Assembly (NCBI RefSeq): GCF_003751305.1
Contig: NZ_RJKV01000001.1
Location: 248,001 to 312,000 of the forward strand
Length of the DNA: 64,000 nucleotides
Direction: 5' to 3'
DNA from: Stenotrophomonas rhizophila
Lineage (GTDB): Bacteria > Pseudomonadota > Gammaproteobacteria > Xanthomonadales > Xanthomonadaceae
The translations under genes were made by a program, and so were the position numbers. This document shows, piece by piece, positions 21,077-31,359 of this stretch. Each line of letters opens with the position of its first letter. Positions within the stretch are counted from its first letter, which is position 1. Under the pieces are notes generated by a model. That model made no database searches and was not told the origin of the DNA. It saw only the letters and a program-made list of their open reading frames with translations.

Positions 21077-22138
21077 ATGGTGGATGAGATCGAGGACGAC
21101 GGCGCCCCTGGGTGGGAGGCCATCGATGCCGCGTTGAAGGCGGTGTATCCCACGCAGGCGCCGCAGCATTACGGCCCGGTGTTGCGGTCGCTGCTGGGGG
21201 GTGAGGATCCGCTGGACGGCATCAGCGCGTACTGGAACGATGCCCCGCTGCCGCACTGGCATTTCCTCAGCTATGGCTTCTCCGAGCTGTATGAAAAAGA
21301 GAGCGATGATCCGGCCACCAGTGGCTACGGCTTCGAACTGAGCTTCCGGATTGTCGCCGCGGCGGGCAGCGAGCCACCGCCGTGGGCGATGAACTTCCTG
21401 CAGAACCTGGCGCGCTACGTGTTCGCCAATGGCAAGGTGTTCCAGCAGGGTCACTACCTCAACGCAGGCGGGCCGATCGCCGCCGACACCGATACGCTGC
21501 TGCGGCACGTCGCCTTCATGCGCGACCCGCAGCTGCCGCCGCGCGAGACGCCCAACGGTTCGCTGGAATTCCTGCAGGTGATCGGGCTGACCGATGACGA
21601 GATGGAGGCGGTGAAGCGCTGGTCGACCACGGGCGTGCTCGAGGCGCTGCTGCCGAAGATGCCGCTGTGGATCACTGATATCGCGCGTGACTCGCTGCTG
21701 GACGATCCCGCACTGGCTGCCGCGGTCGCCGAAGGTGCGGCGCGCGAGGGCTCGCAAACGGCCTATCTGTTCCTGGAAAAGCTGGGCGGGTCGGTGCAGG
21801 GCGAGGGCGATGCGCAGCAGGTGAGCGTGACCCTGGGCGCGCGCCAGGTGGAATCGCTGCTCGCGTTGCTGCCGGCGCGGTTGCTGTTCGGCCAGCCATT
21901 GACGCTGGTCGGCAACGATCGGCAGATCACGCTGTCGCCGGCGGCCGTCAATGCGCTGGTGGTCGAGGGCGATGCGCTGGACTGCCAGTTGGCGCCGGCC
22001 ACGGTGCAGGCACTGGTCGCCACGGTCCTGCCACGCCGTGGCACCTATGCGATCCCGGGTTGGCCGGCGCTGCAGGTGGTGGTGGAGCCGAGCGAACTGC
22101 GCGATGCCGAGGGCACTGTGCTGCGTACGATCGGGTAG
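21077..22138 (+). CDS. Suppressor-of-fused domain protein
   Basis: The N-terminal 190 residues match the bacterial Suppressor of fused (SuFu) domain: ALKAVYPTQAPQHYGPVLRSLLGGEDPLDGISAYW (residues about 16-50), PHWHFLSYGFSELYEKESDDP, and GYGFELSFRI. Bacterial SuFu proteins are of unknown function and often appear as immunity-like or toxin-associated proteins. The ATG at 21077 gives 353 residues; an earlier in-frame TTG/GTG would add six residues. The C-terminal 150 residues are less conserved. Its TAG stop is supplied by a GTAG element. No toxin gene is seen beside it. Confidence 0.85.
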   Translation: MVDEIEDDGAPGWEAIDAALKAVYPTQAPQHYGPVLRSLLGGEDPLDGISAYWNDAPLPHWHFLSYGFSELYEKESDDPATSGYGFELSFRIVAAAGSEPPPWAMNFLQNLARYVFANGKVFQQGHYLNAGGPIAADTDTLLRHVAFMRDPQLPPRETPNGSLEFLQVIGLTDDEMEAVKRWSTTGVLEALLPKMPLWITDIARDSLLDDPALAAAVAEGAAREGSQTAYLFLEKLGGSVQGEGDAQQVSVTLGARQVESLLALLPARLLFGQPLTLVGNDRQITLSPAAVNALVVEGDALDCQLAPATVQALVATVLPRRGTYAIPGWPALQVVVEPSELRDAEGTVLRTIG

Positions 22139-22222
22139 AGCCACGCCATGCGTGGCTCCTTGTCCGGCCGGACGCGTGTGTTCTGGCCGGACCGCCTGCA
22201 GCCACCCATGGGGTGGCTCTAC
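22135..22222. repeat. SMAG dimer carrying the stop codons of two genes
   Basis: Left copy: GTAG (22135-22138), AGCCACGC (22139-22146) / GCGTGGCT (22150-22157). Right copy: AGCCACCC (22200-22207) / GGGTGGCT (22211-22218), then CTAC (22219-22222). The left TAG (22136-22138) is the stop of the SuFu gene and the right TAG on the minus strand (22221-22219) is the stop of the glutathione transferase gene. The dimer fills the whole convergent spacer. Confidence 0.9.
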
Positions 22223-22830
22223 AGGAGGCCTTCGGCCTTCAGTACCGCCAGCACGCCGGCATCGGCGTCCATCCGCTGCTTGAAGGCAGCGATGTTGTCC
22301 AGGCCGCTCAGGTCGATCTTCGCGCCCGCGGCCCAGCGCAGGGTGATGTAGAAGTACGGGTCGGCGAAGCTGCGGAACCCAGCCAGCCAGGGGCGGTCGG
22401 CCAACTGTGCATCTGCGCGCTCGAACAGGCCGCGCAGGCGCTTGCGGGCGGTGGCGCGGAGCGCGTCGTACTGGGTGTCATCTTCGATGAAGGTGCCCGG
22501 CCCGAACAGCGGCTTGAATGCCGGGTGCAGGTCCGAGTTGACGAAGGACAGCCAACGGGTGGCTTCGGCGCGCTGCTTGGGGCTGCCGTCACCGGTCAGG
22601 CCGGCCTGCGGGTAGGTATCGGCGATGTAGCCCAGGATGGCCGCGTTCTGGGTCAGCACGAAATCACCATCGACGACGGCCGGAACCGAGCCGGCCGGAT
22701 TGATGGCCAGGAAGGCGGGGGCCTTCAGGGTGTCCTTGTCGAGCAGTTCCACCTCGAACGGCTGGCCGGTCCACTGCAGGGCGATGTGGTCGGCGGTGGA
22801 GCAGGCTCCGGGCTTGCTGTACAGCTTCAT
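22219..22830 (-). CDS. Glutathione S-transferase family protein
   Basis: The 203-residue protein has an N-terminal thioredoxin-like domain with MKLYSKPGACSTADHIAL (the beta-class Cys/Ser region around Cys10) and the cis-Pro motif INPAGSVPAVVDGD (about 44-57), then an all-helical C-terminal domain with PWLAGFRSFADPYFYITLRW. This fits bacterial beta-class GSTs involved in detoxification or redox protection; the substrate is unknown. It converges on the SuFu gene. Its stop codon lies in a GTAG element. Confidence 0.88.
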   Translation of the reverse strand: MKLYSKPGACSTADHIALQWTGQPFEVELLDKDTLKAPAFLAINPAGSVPAVVDGDFVLTQNAAILGYIADTYPQAGLTGDGSPKQRAEATRWLSFVNSDLHPAFKPLFGPGTFIEDDTQYDALRATARKRLRGLFERADAQLADRPWLAGFRSFADPYFYITLRWAAGAKIDLSGLDNIAAFKQRMDADAGVLAVLKAEGLL

Positions 22831-22919
22831 GGGAACTCCGTTGCGGATGGGTGGAAGATCAGCCGCCCACTATTCCAGAGCTGGCCCCGCATCCTCAACG
22901 GTATGGCCGTAACAGATCG

Positions 22920-23378
22920 TTACGACGCGCGTGGCTTGAGTTTCTGCACGCGATAGAAGGTGTGATCACCGATCGTGGCCACCTGGTAGGCGTTGCGCCA
23001 GCTCGGGTTGGCGATCGCCAGGGCGGCGAAGTGGCTCGCACCCGGAACGATTTCCTTGCGCTCACCGGCCGGCAGGGCCCAGTTGCGCTCGGCGTCGAAG
23101 GCGACGGTCATCGCTTCCTGCCAGGCATCGGCGTTGCCGAGCTGGGTGCCGGGCGCGACGATGGTCGGGGCGAACTGCTTGCGGGCGGTCACCACCTGGC
23201 ACATCGAGTCGCCCCACAGGCCGCTGTCCAGGCGGCGCAGGGCCACTTCCGCGACGGCTTGCTGGCCGCGCAGGGTCTGGTCACGCGCTTCGAGGTAGAC
23301 GGTCGTGCTCAGGCACAACGAATCGGCGGCAGGCTGCGGCAACAACTGTGACAGCCAGAGAATCCAGGCCAGTTTCAT
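22920..23378 (-). CDS. SleB-family cell wall hydrolase, exported
   Basis: The ATG at 23378 is preceded by AAGGAGA and gives 152 residues with a signal peptide (MKLAWILWLSQLLPQPAADS). The body fits the SleB-type hydrolase fold: STTVYLEARDQTLRGQQAVAEVALRRLDSG contains the conserved Glu of the YxEAR motif, followed by VVTARKQFAPT and GASHFAA. These enzymes cleave peptidoglycan, so it probably acts in the periplasm. A longer frame upstream (27 residues) lacks any signal and is rejected. Neighbouring genes give no further clue. Confidence 0.8.
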   Translation of the reverse strand: MKLAWILWLSQLLPQPAADSLCLSTTVYLEARDQTLRGQQAVAEVALRRLDSGLWGDSMCQVVTARKQFAPTIVAPGTQLGNADAWQEAMTVAFDAERNWALPAGERKEIVPGASHFAALAIANPSWRNAYQVATIGDHTFYRVQKLKPRAS

Positions 23379-23620
23379 AAATCTCCTTGCTCCGTGTGGG
23401 CCGCACCTGGCTGTTCCATCCGATCGTGCGGACGGGGCGTGGGTACGACTTGGCGTCATGGGGAGGCGGCCATCGGGGCCGCCCGGGGGCGGACCCGAAT
23501 AGACGTGGGGTCCGCGCGCTCACTCGAACTGGGTGGTGAGCGGGAAAGTTGGCGCACGATAGGGGGGGATTTCCCAATACATCCTGAACCCGAAAGCTTG
23601 ACATTCAGGTTCGGGGGTGG

Positions 23621-23643
23621 GGCTGAATCGGCGGTTCAGCCCC
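23621..23643 (-). other. Hairpin after fadH
   Basis: GGGCTGAA (23621-23628) pairs with TTCAGCCC (23636-23643) around 7 bases, about 25 bp past the fadH stop. The T-run is missing on both strands, so its role as a terminator is doubtful. The rest of 23379-23668 shows no gene. Confidence 0.5.
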
Positions 23644-23668
23644 GTATTCAGGTCGGTTTTGACCCGGA

Positions 23669-26425
<2,757 letters not shown>

Positions 26426-26516
26426 TCACCGGAAGGGCCACTGACTGTAGGCGGCACGGCGTACCGCCGACAGATACAGATGCGCACGAAAGTGCGATGA
26501 CACACCGGCGCGCGCG

Positions 26517-27542
26517 TTACTCCCAGCCGGACAGCACCAGCTTGCCGATCACGCCGCCCCCTTCCAGCCGGCGGTGTGCCTCGCGCAGGTTCGTCGCGTT
26601 GATCGCGCCCAGGTGCGTGTGCGCGGTGGTGCGCAGTTCACCGGCATCGATCAGGCTGGCCGCCCGGTTGAGGATGCAATGCTGCTCGATCATGTCCGCG
26701 GTCTGGAAGCGCGCGCGGGCGAACATGAATTCCCAGTGGATGCCGATGCACTTGGCTTTATAAGGATCGCCGATGCGCAACGGGCCGCGCGGCTCGACGA
26801 TCAGCCCCACATGCCCCTGCGGCGCCAGCAGCTCACCCAGCGCTTCCCAGTAATGGTCGGTGTCGGCCAGATTCAATGCCACCTGCACCTGCGCAATCCC
26901 CAGTGCCTGCAACTGCGGCGCCAGCGGCTGGCGATGATCGATCACGTGGTCGGCACCCATCTTTACGCACCAAGCGCGGGTCGCCTCGCGCGATGCCGTG
27001 GCGATCACGGTGAAGCCCGCATGCCGCGCGAGCTGGATCGCGATGGAGCCGACGCCGCCGGCACCGCCGATGATCAACAGATGCTGGCCACGATGACGGC
27101 AGTCATCGAGCTGTAATGGCATCCGCTGGAACAGCAGTTCCCACGCGGTCAAGGTGGTCAGCGGCAACGCCGCGGCGTCGGCGAAATCCAGCGTGGTCGG
27201 TTTGCGCCCGACCAGGCGTTCGTCCACCCACTGATAGTGCGCATTGCAGCCCGGGCGTGTGACGTCGCCTGCGTAATACACCTCGTCACCGGGTGCGAAC
27301 GCGGTCACCGCCTCGCCGACCGCTTCAACAACACCTGCGGCGTCGTAGCCGAGTATCCGCGCCGGGTTCTCATGCTGCGCACGCGGCGCGCGCTGTTTTG
27401 CATCGACAGGATTCACCGAGACGGCGTGGATGCGCACCAGCAAATCACGTCCTTGAGGTGCGCCCGGCGGCGCGATGCTCAGGTCCTGCAGGCTGGCGGG
27501 GTCTTCAATCGGCAGATACTGCGTCAATCCCACGGCTTTCAT
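26517..27542 (-). CDS. Zinc-binding-type alcohol dehydrogenase / quinone reductase-like protein
   Basis: The 341-residue medium-chain dehydrogenase/reductase has a GroES-like N-terminal domain (VSVNPVDAKQRAPRA, ILGYDAAGVVEAVGEAV) and a Rossmann domain with IIGGAGGVGSIAIQLARHAG. The catalytic-zinc Cys ligand of classical alcohol dehydrogenases is not visible, which points to the zinc-free quinone-oxidoreductase branch despite the common family name. The start at 27542 follows GGAG; an open frame of 44 residues upstream is rejected. Substrate unknown. Confidence 0.82.
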   Translation of the reverse strand: MKAVGLTQYLPIEDPASLQDLSIAPPGAPQGRDLLVRIHAVSVNPVDAKQRAPRAQHENPARILGYDAAGVVEAVGEAVTAFAPGDEVYYAGDVTRPGCNAHYQWVDERLVGRKPTTLDFADAAALPLTTLTAWELLFQRMPLQLDDCRHRGQHLLIIGGAGGVGSIAIQLARHAGFTVIATASREATRAWCVKMGADHVIDHRQPLAPQLQALGIAQVQVALNLADTDHYWEALGELLAPQGHVGLIVEPRGPLRIGDPYKAKCIGIHWEFMFARARFQTADMIEQHCILNRAASLIDAGELRTTAHTHLGAINATNLREAHRRLEGGGVIGKLVLSGWE

Positions 27543-27913
27543 GGCGGCTCCGGATGGGGGAATCATCTTCATCATACGGATCACGCCGCCGCTGTTTCTG
27601 CGCTGAATCACGACGTGATCGCGATTTGAACCCTTTCGTGAAAAATGTGTCCCGACCTCGCCTGAATTAGGCAAAACCCTTGTCGCGTCTGGGTCTTGCG
27701 GAATTTCATCAACCTGTATAGGGTGCCACCAGCTGGACCCGGTAGAGGTCTAGTGGTCGTCTTCACATGTTACGGGACTGTTAACATCACCTTCACTCGC
27801 CTGAGCATAATGTTCGCGGCGGTGGCGTGCTGAATCGGCAGTCTGAAAACGACGCAGTAGTGCTGGCCCATGCCTCTACCGGTTTCATACCCCCGAAATA
27901 GGAGCTGTACTCA
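27543..27913. other. 371-bp divergent spacer before the OmpA-family gene
   Basis: No gene is seen. The right part is AT-richer and probably holds the promoter of the OmpA-family gene. One candidate is TTAACA (27781-27786) and CATAAT (27806-27811) with a 19-bp spacer; another -10-like TATAGG lies at 27717-27722. A leader of about 100 nt would precede the start codon. I cannot decide between these promoters. Confidence 0.4.
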
Positions 27914-29005
27914 ATGAACAAGAAGATCCTTACTGCCGCGCTGCTGGGCGGTCTGGCTTTCGCCCAGGCTGCATCGGCGCAGGATTTTGACGACCGCTGG
28001 TACCTGACCGGTTCGGCCGGCTTCAACTTCCAGGATAGCGACCGTCTGACCAACGACGCTCCGTTCGTTACCCTGGGCCTCGGTAAGTTCATCAGCCCCA
28101 ACTGGTCGCTGGACGGCGAGCTGAACTACCAGAACCCGAACTTCGATGCCAACCAGGATCTGAACTGGAGCCAGTACGGCGCGTCCGTCGATCTGCGTCG
28201 CCACTTCATCCAGGAAGGCCGCGGCTGGAACCCGTACCTGCTGATGGGTCTGGGTTACCAGAAGTCGGAAGAAGAGTACGCAGCACTGGACAACAACGGT
28301 CCGCGTGAGCGCAAGGACGGCAACTTCGCCGCCAAGCTCGGCGTCGGCCTGCAGACCACCTTCGAAAAGCGCGTCGCCGTGCGTGCCGAAGTGGCCTACC
28401 GCGCTGACTTCGACGACAAGAGCGTTGCTGCTCCGAGCGAAGACTGGTTCGGCGACGTGCTGGCTTCGGTCGGTGTCGTGATCCCGCTGGGCCCGGCTCC
28501 GGTCGCTGCCGTGCCGGCTCCGGCTCCGGTTGCCCCGAGCTGCGCCGATCTGGATGACGACGGTGACGGCGTCAACAACTGCGACGACAAGTGCCCGAAC
28601 TCCCAGCCGGGTCAGACCATCGGTCCGGACGGTTGCCCGGTCCCGGTGTCGATCGATCTGAAGGGCGTGAACTTCGACTTCGACAAGTCGAACCTGCGTC
28701 CGGATGCGGTTGCGATCCTGAGCGAGGCTTCGGAAATCCTGAAGCGTTACCCGGATCTGCGCGTTGAAGTGGCCGGTCACACCGATTCCAAGGGTACCGA
28801 CGCTTACAACCAGAAGCTGTCCGAGCGTCGTGCTACCTCGGTGTACAACTATCTGACCCAGAACGGCGTTGACGCTTCGCGTCTGGTCGGTCCGATCGGT
28901 TACGGCGAGAGCCGCCCGATTGCGCCGAACGCCAACCCGGATGGTTCGGATAACCCGGAAGGCCGCGCCAAGAACCGTCGTACCGAGCTGAACGTCCAGA
29001 ACTAA
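27914..29005 (+). CDS. OmpA-family outer membrane protein with thrombospondin type 3-like repeat
   Basis: The 363-residue protein has a signal peptide (MNKKILTAALLGGLAFAQAASAQ), an N-terminal beta-barrel of about 180 residues (DRWYLTGSAGFNFQDSDR...), a Pro/Ala linker, an Asp-rich calcium-binding-like repeat DLDDDGDGVNNCDDKCPNS (about 213-231), and a C-terminal OmpA peptidoglycan-binding domain with VNFDFDKSNLRPDA, VEVAGHTDSKG and NQKLSERRATSVYNYL. It anchors the outer membrane to peptidoglycan and is probably abundant: codon use is strongly biased, and a strong terminator follows. Confidence 0.93.
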   Translation: MNKKILTAALLGGLAFAQAASAQDFDDRWYLTGSAGFNFQDSDRLTNDAPFVTLGLGKFISPNWSLDGELNYQNPNFDANQDLNWSQYGASVDLRRHFIQEGRGWNPYLLMGLGYQKSEEEYAALDNNGPRERKDGNFAAKLGVGLQTTFEKRVAVRAEVAYRADFDDKSVAAPSEDWFGDVLASVGVVIPLGPAPVAAVPAPAPVAPSCADLDDDGDGVNNCDDKCPNSQPGQTIGPDGCPVPVSIDLKGVNFDFDKSNLRPDAVAILSEASEILKRYPDLRVEVAGHTDSKGTDAYNQKLSERRATSVYNYLTQNGVDASRLVGPIGYGESRPIAPNANPDGSDNPEGRAKNRRTELNVQN

Positions 29006-29032
29006 TCCTTCTGGCAGTACAGTCTCAATAAG

Positions 29033-29066
29033 CAGGGCCCGGCATTGCCGGGCCCTGTTTTTTTTT
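29033..29066 (+). terminator. Strong intrinsic terminator of the OmpA-family gene
   Basis: CAGGGCCCGGC (29033-29043) pairs with GCCGGGCCCTG (29047-29057) around ATT; nine T follow. Confidence 0.95.
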
Positions 29067-29084
29067 GTCTTTTCTTACTTTGCC

Positions 29085-29237
29085 ACGTGGGCTTCTCGCC
29101 CGCGTCACGCCTCGCAGCGACCGGTAGGCCCCTCGGCAAATGTCCCCCGGCCGCCGCCTTGCGGCGACGGCCTCCTCCTTGATTTTGCCCAGGGGCCTAC
29201 CGGCCGCTACGGGGCTCGCCGTGCTGTAAGCCCACGT
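29085..29237. repeat. 153-bp nested inverted repeat
   Basis: Outer arms ACGTGGGCTT (29085-29094) and AAGCCCACGT (29228-29237) match exactly. Inside, 29116-29140 pairs with 29184-29208 with two mismatches (perfect 13-bp core 29121-29133 with 29191-29203, and GGCAAA with TTTGCC). The centre holds a GC-rich hairpin, CGCCGC (29152-29157) with GCGGCG (29161-29166). No credible ORF. It could be a structured RNA gene, a bidirectional transcription block or a palindromic mobile remnant; I do not recognise it. The remaining bases 29238-29423 show nothing. Confidence 0.85.
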
Positions 29238-29423
29238 AAAACCTGGCCTTTCGTTGCAGCGCGGTCCAGCGCTCGACGCACCGGCCGCTGCGACTGAAAG
29301 CGTTCGGCGTTCGCTTCACAACTGCCTCGCCAATGAGACCCGCATTTCCGCGCATGCATTCGGGCAGAATCCGTGAAATCGACAATAAATCCAACAAGTT
29401 GCCGTATTCATTGAAAGTGGCGC

Positions 29424-29451
29424 TTGAAAGACGTTGTGGCGCTGTTAAACT
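29424..29451 (+). promoter_or_regulatory. Candidate sigma70 promoter for the exported 169-residue protein
   Basis: TTGAAA (29424-29429) and TAAACT (29446-29451) are separated by 16 bp, placing the transcription start about 25 bp before the ATG. A second TTGAAAG lies 13 bp upstream of the first as a direct repeat. Confidence 0.45.
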
Positions 29452-29482
29452 CGCCGCGTCGACCCCTTCCTGGATGCATCTC

Positions 29483-29992
29483 ATGCAGCGTTTTGCACTG
29501 GCCGCCGCGCTTGGCCTGGCCCTGGTTCCCGCCGCCCACGCTGCCGTGGACTGTTCGGCACCTGCCAGCGCATCGCCGCTGCCGCTGCCGGCCACCGCGA
29601 TCGCGCCGGTTGCCGAAGAGCTGTACATCCGCAACGTCCAGTTGGGCATGCCTGCCGGCGTACTGACCTCCAGCTACGACCGCGAGCAGTCGCTGGACAG
29701 CGTGCTGCAGCGCCTGCGCATCGACGGCTGCCAGAACATCGCCAAGGCAATCCCCAGTGCACCGGTGATCAACCCGAACGATCCGGCCGCCTACAAGCCG
29801 CAGACCGAGTTCGACAACACGCCGTGGCGCTTCGACATGAGCCAGAACGGCAAGCGCATGACTGCCGAAGAATTCGACGCGTGGATGAAGGCGCGTGGCG
29901 TGCGCGTGGTCAAGGCGCGCCCGGTGCCGGCCGCCGTGCCGGCTGCCGCTCCCGAAGCACCGGCTGAGACCAAGCCGGCGGACAAGAAGTAA
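29483..29992 (+). CDS. Exported protein with degenerate EF-hand-like motif
   Basis: I do not recognise a named family. The ATG at 29483 gives 169 residues with a signal peptide (MQRFALAAALGLALVPAAHA); another ATG at 29474 adds three residues and is possible. The mature part has two cysteines (VDCSAP and DGCQNIAK), then FDMSQNGKRMTAEEFDAWMKARGVRVVK (about 118-145), which resembles an EF-hand loop (Asp, Ser, Asn, Gly, then Glu-Glu-Phe) with one extra residue. The tail is Ala/Pro-rich and ends KPADKK. The same motif recurs in the lipoprotein at 30955, on the other side of the pseudouridine synthase. Confidence 0.75.
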   Translation: MQRFALAAALGLALVPAAHAAVDCSAPASASPLPLPATAIAPVAEELYIRNVQLGMPAGVLTSSYDREQSLDSVLQRLRIDGCQNIAKAIPSAPVINPNDPAAYKPQTEFDNTPWRFDMSQNGKRMTAEEFDAWMKARGVRVVKARPVPAAVPAAAPEAPAETKPADKK

Positions 29993-30011
29993 GCCGCCTG
30001 AGCGGAGCACG

Positions 30012-30863
30012 ATGACGACACGCCGGCCACCCGCCGCGACCGCGTCCCGACCACGCCGCCCCGAGCGGCGTGCGAGCCCCGCAACAGGCGCCCGCACCAC
30101 TGCGTCCAGCACGTCCCCGAGTGCACCGCGCCATGGTCTGGCGCGTGTGCTTTCCAAGGCCGGGCTGTGCTCGCGCACCGAAGCCGCGCGCTGGATCGCC
30201 GACGGCCGGGTCACGGTCGACGGCCGCGTCATCAACAACCCCGAATTTCCGATCATCGACGGTCGCCATCATGTGCGCGTCGATGGTCAGCCGCTGGATG
30301 CGCCCAAGCGCGTGCACCTGATGCTCAACAAGCCGCGCGGCCTGGTGACCACCGCGCAGGACGAGCGCGGCCGTGACACCGTGTACCGCTGTTTCGATGC
30401 TGCCGGGCTGCCGTGGATCGCGCCGGTCGGGCGCCTGGACAAGGCCAGCGAAGGCCTGCTGCTCTTCAGCAATGATCCGCAATGGGCCGCGCGCCTGACC
30501 GATCCGGCCACCGGACCGGACAAGACCTATCACGTCCAGATCGATGCGATTCCCGATGCCGCTCAGTTACAGGCGTTGTGCGCGGGGATCGAGGACGAAG
30601 GCGAGGTACTGCGTGCGCGGCGCGCCACGCTGCTGCGCAGCGGCGACAAGACCGCCTGGCTGGAAGTGGTGCTGGAGGAAGGCCGCAACCGGCATATCCG
30701 CCGCCTGCTTGCCGCGTTCGACATCAACGTGCTGCGCCTGGTGCGCGTGGCGATCGGCCAGCTGCCGCTCGGCGAGCTGGGCAAGGGCGCCTGGCGCGAG
30801 CTCAGCCCACACGATCTGGATCTGCTTTATGCCGTGGCCGACAGCGCCGCGGCTACACCGTGA
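30012..30863 (+). CDS. RsuA/RluB-family pseudouridine synthase
   Basis: The 283-residue enzyme converts specific uridines in rRNA to pseudouridine. After an Arg/Pro/Thr-rich, probably disordered N-terminus (about 40 residues) there is an S4 RNA-binding domain (GLARVLSKAGLCSRTEAARWI...GRVTVDGRV) and the catalytic domain with the nucleophile Asp in VGRLDKASEGLLLFSND. ENRNR-like EEGRNRHIRRLLAAF near the C-terminus is typical of the RsuA/RluB/RluE/RluF group; the exact target base cannot be told. GGAG precedes the ATG. It starts 19 bp after the previous gene, so the two are probably cotranscribed. Confidence 0.88.
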   Translation: MTTRRPPAATASRPRRPERRASPATGARTTASSTSPSAPRHGLARVLSKAGLCSRTEAARWIADGRVTVDGRVINNPEFPIIDGRHHVRVDGQPLDAPKRVHLMLNKPRGLVTTAQDERGRDTVYRCFDAAGLPWIAPVGRLDKASEGLLLFSNDPQWAARLTDPATGPDKTYHVQIDAIPDAAQLQALCAGIEDEGEVLRARRATLLRSGDKTAWLEVVLEEGRNRHIRRLLAAFDINVLRLVRVAIGQLPLGELGKGAWRELSPHDLDLLYAVADSAAATP

Positions 30864-30954
30864 CCTTGTGGCCTGCCGGCATGTGGCAGGCCAATCGACC
30901 CGGGCAATGGATGGCCTTCGAAGGGACGTTCCGTTCAACACCGGGAGTAAGACC

Positions 30955-31299
30955 ATGCACGTCAGTACCCTTAATCGTTCCCTGTTCCGCGGCGCCTGCC
31001 TGTTGTTGCCGGCCGCGCTGCTGACCGCCTGTGGCGGCCACAAGCAGATCGCCAAACAGGATCCGCCGGTGACCGACAAGGTGGTGGAGATCAAGATCCC
31101 CGAGCTGGATGGCCGCGGCAGCTACCGCTTCCTGATGAGCGATGGCGACAAGCGCATGAGCGCCGATGAGTTCGACGCCTGGATGAAGGCCAACGGCATC
31201 CGCGTGGCCAAGGGCAATGGCCAGGATGGTCCGGTTGCGGCACCGGTGGTGGTGGCCAGCAAGGAAGAGGCCAAGGACAAGAAGAAAAAGAAGAAATAA
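30955..31299 (+). CDS. Small lipoprotein with EF-hand-like motif and poly-Lys tail
   Basis: The ATG at 30955 (GGGAG upstream) gives 114 residues with a lipoprotein signal ending LLTACGG (Cys23 region). The core YRFLMSDGDKRMSADEFDAWMKANG (about 58-82) is 20/29 identical over the aligned motif to the exported protein at 29483 and looks like a worn EF-hand loop (DGD...DEF). The tail is rich in Ala/Val, then ends KDKKKKKK. The strongly basic end could contact a polyanion such as nucleic acid or envelope polymers; this is inference. It is followed by a bidirectional terminator. Confidence 0.78.
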   Translation: MHVSTLNRSLFRGACLLLPAALLTACGGHKQIAKQDPPVTDKVVEIKIPELDGRGSYRFLMSDGDKRMSADEFDAWMKANGIRVAKGNGQDGPVAAPVVVASKEEAKDKKKKKK

Positions 31300-31302
31300 A
31301 AA

Positions 31303-31325
31303 AACGCCGGGCATGGCCCGGCGTT
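31303..31325. terminator. Bidirectional terminator between the lipoprotein gene and kbl
   Basis: AACGCCGGGC (31303-31312) pairs with GCCCGGCGTT (31316-31325). The A-rich left flank gives a T-run on the minus strand for kbl; on the plus strand only two T follow directly. Confidence 0.8.
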
Positions 31326-31359
31326 CTGTGGGGACGGCGCGCCAGGCGCCGCCGTCCGG

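Noticed and set aside
29333..29482. Upstream extension of the exported protein
   Set aside because: It would remove the signal peptide from the N-terminus and overlaps the predicted promoter.
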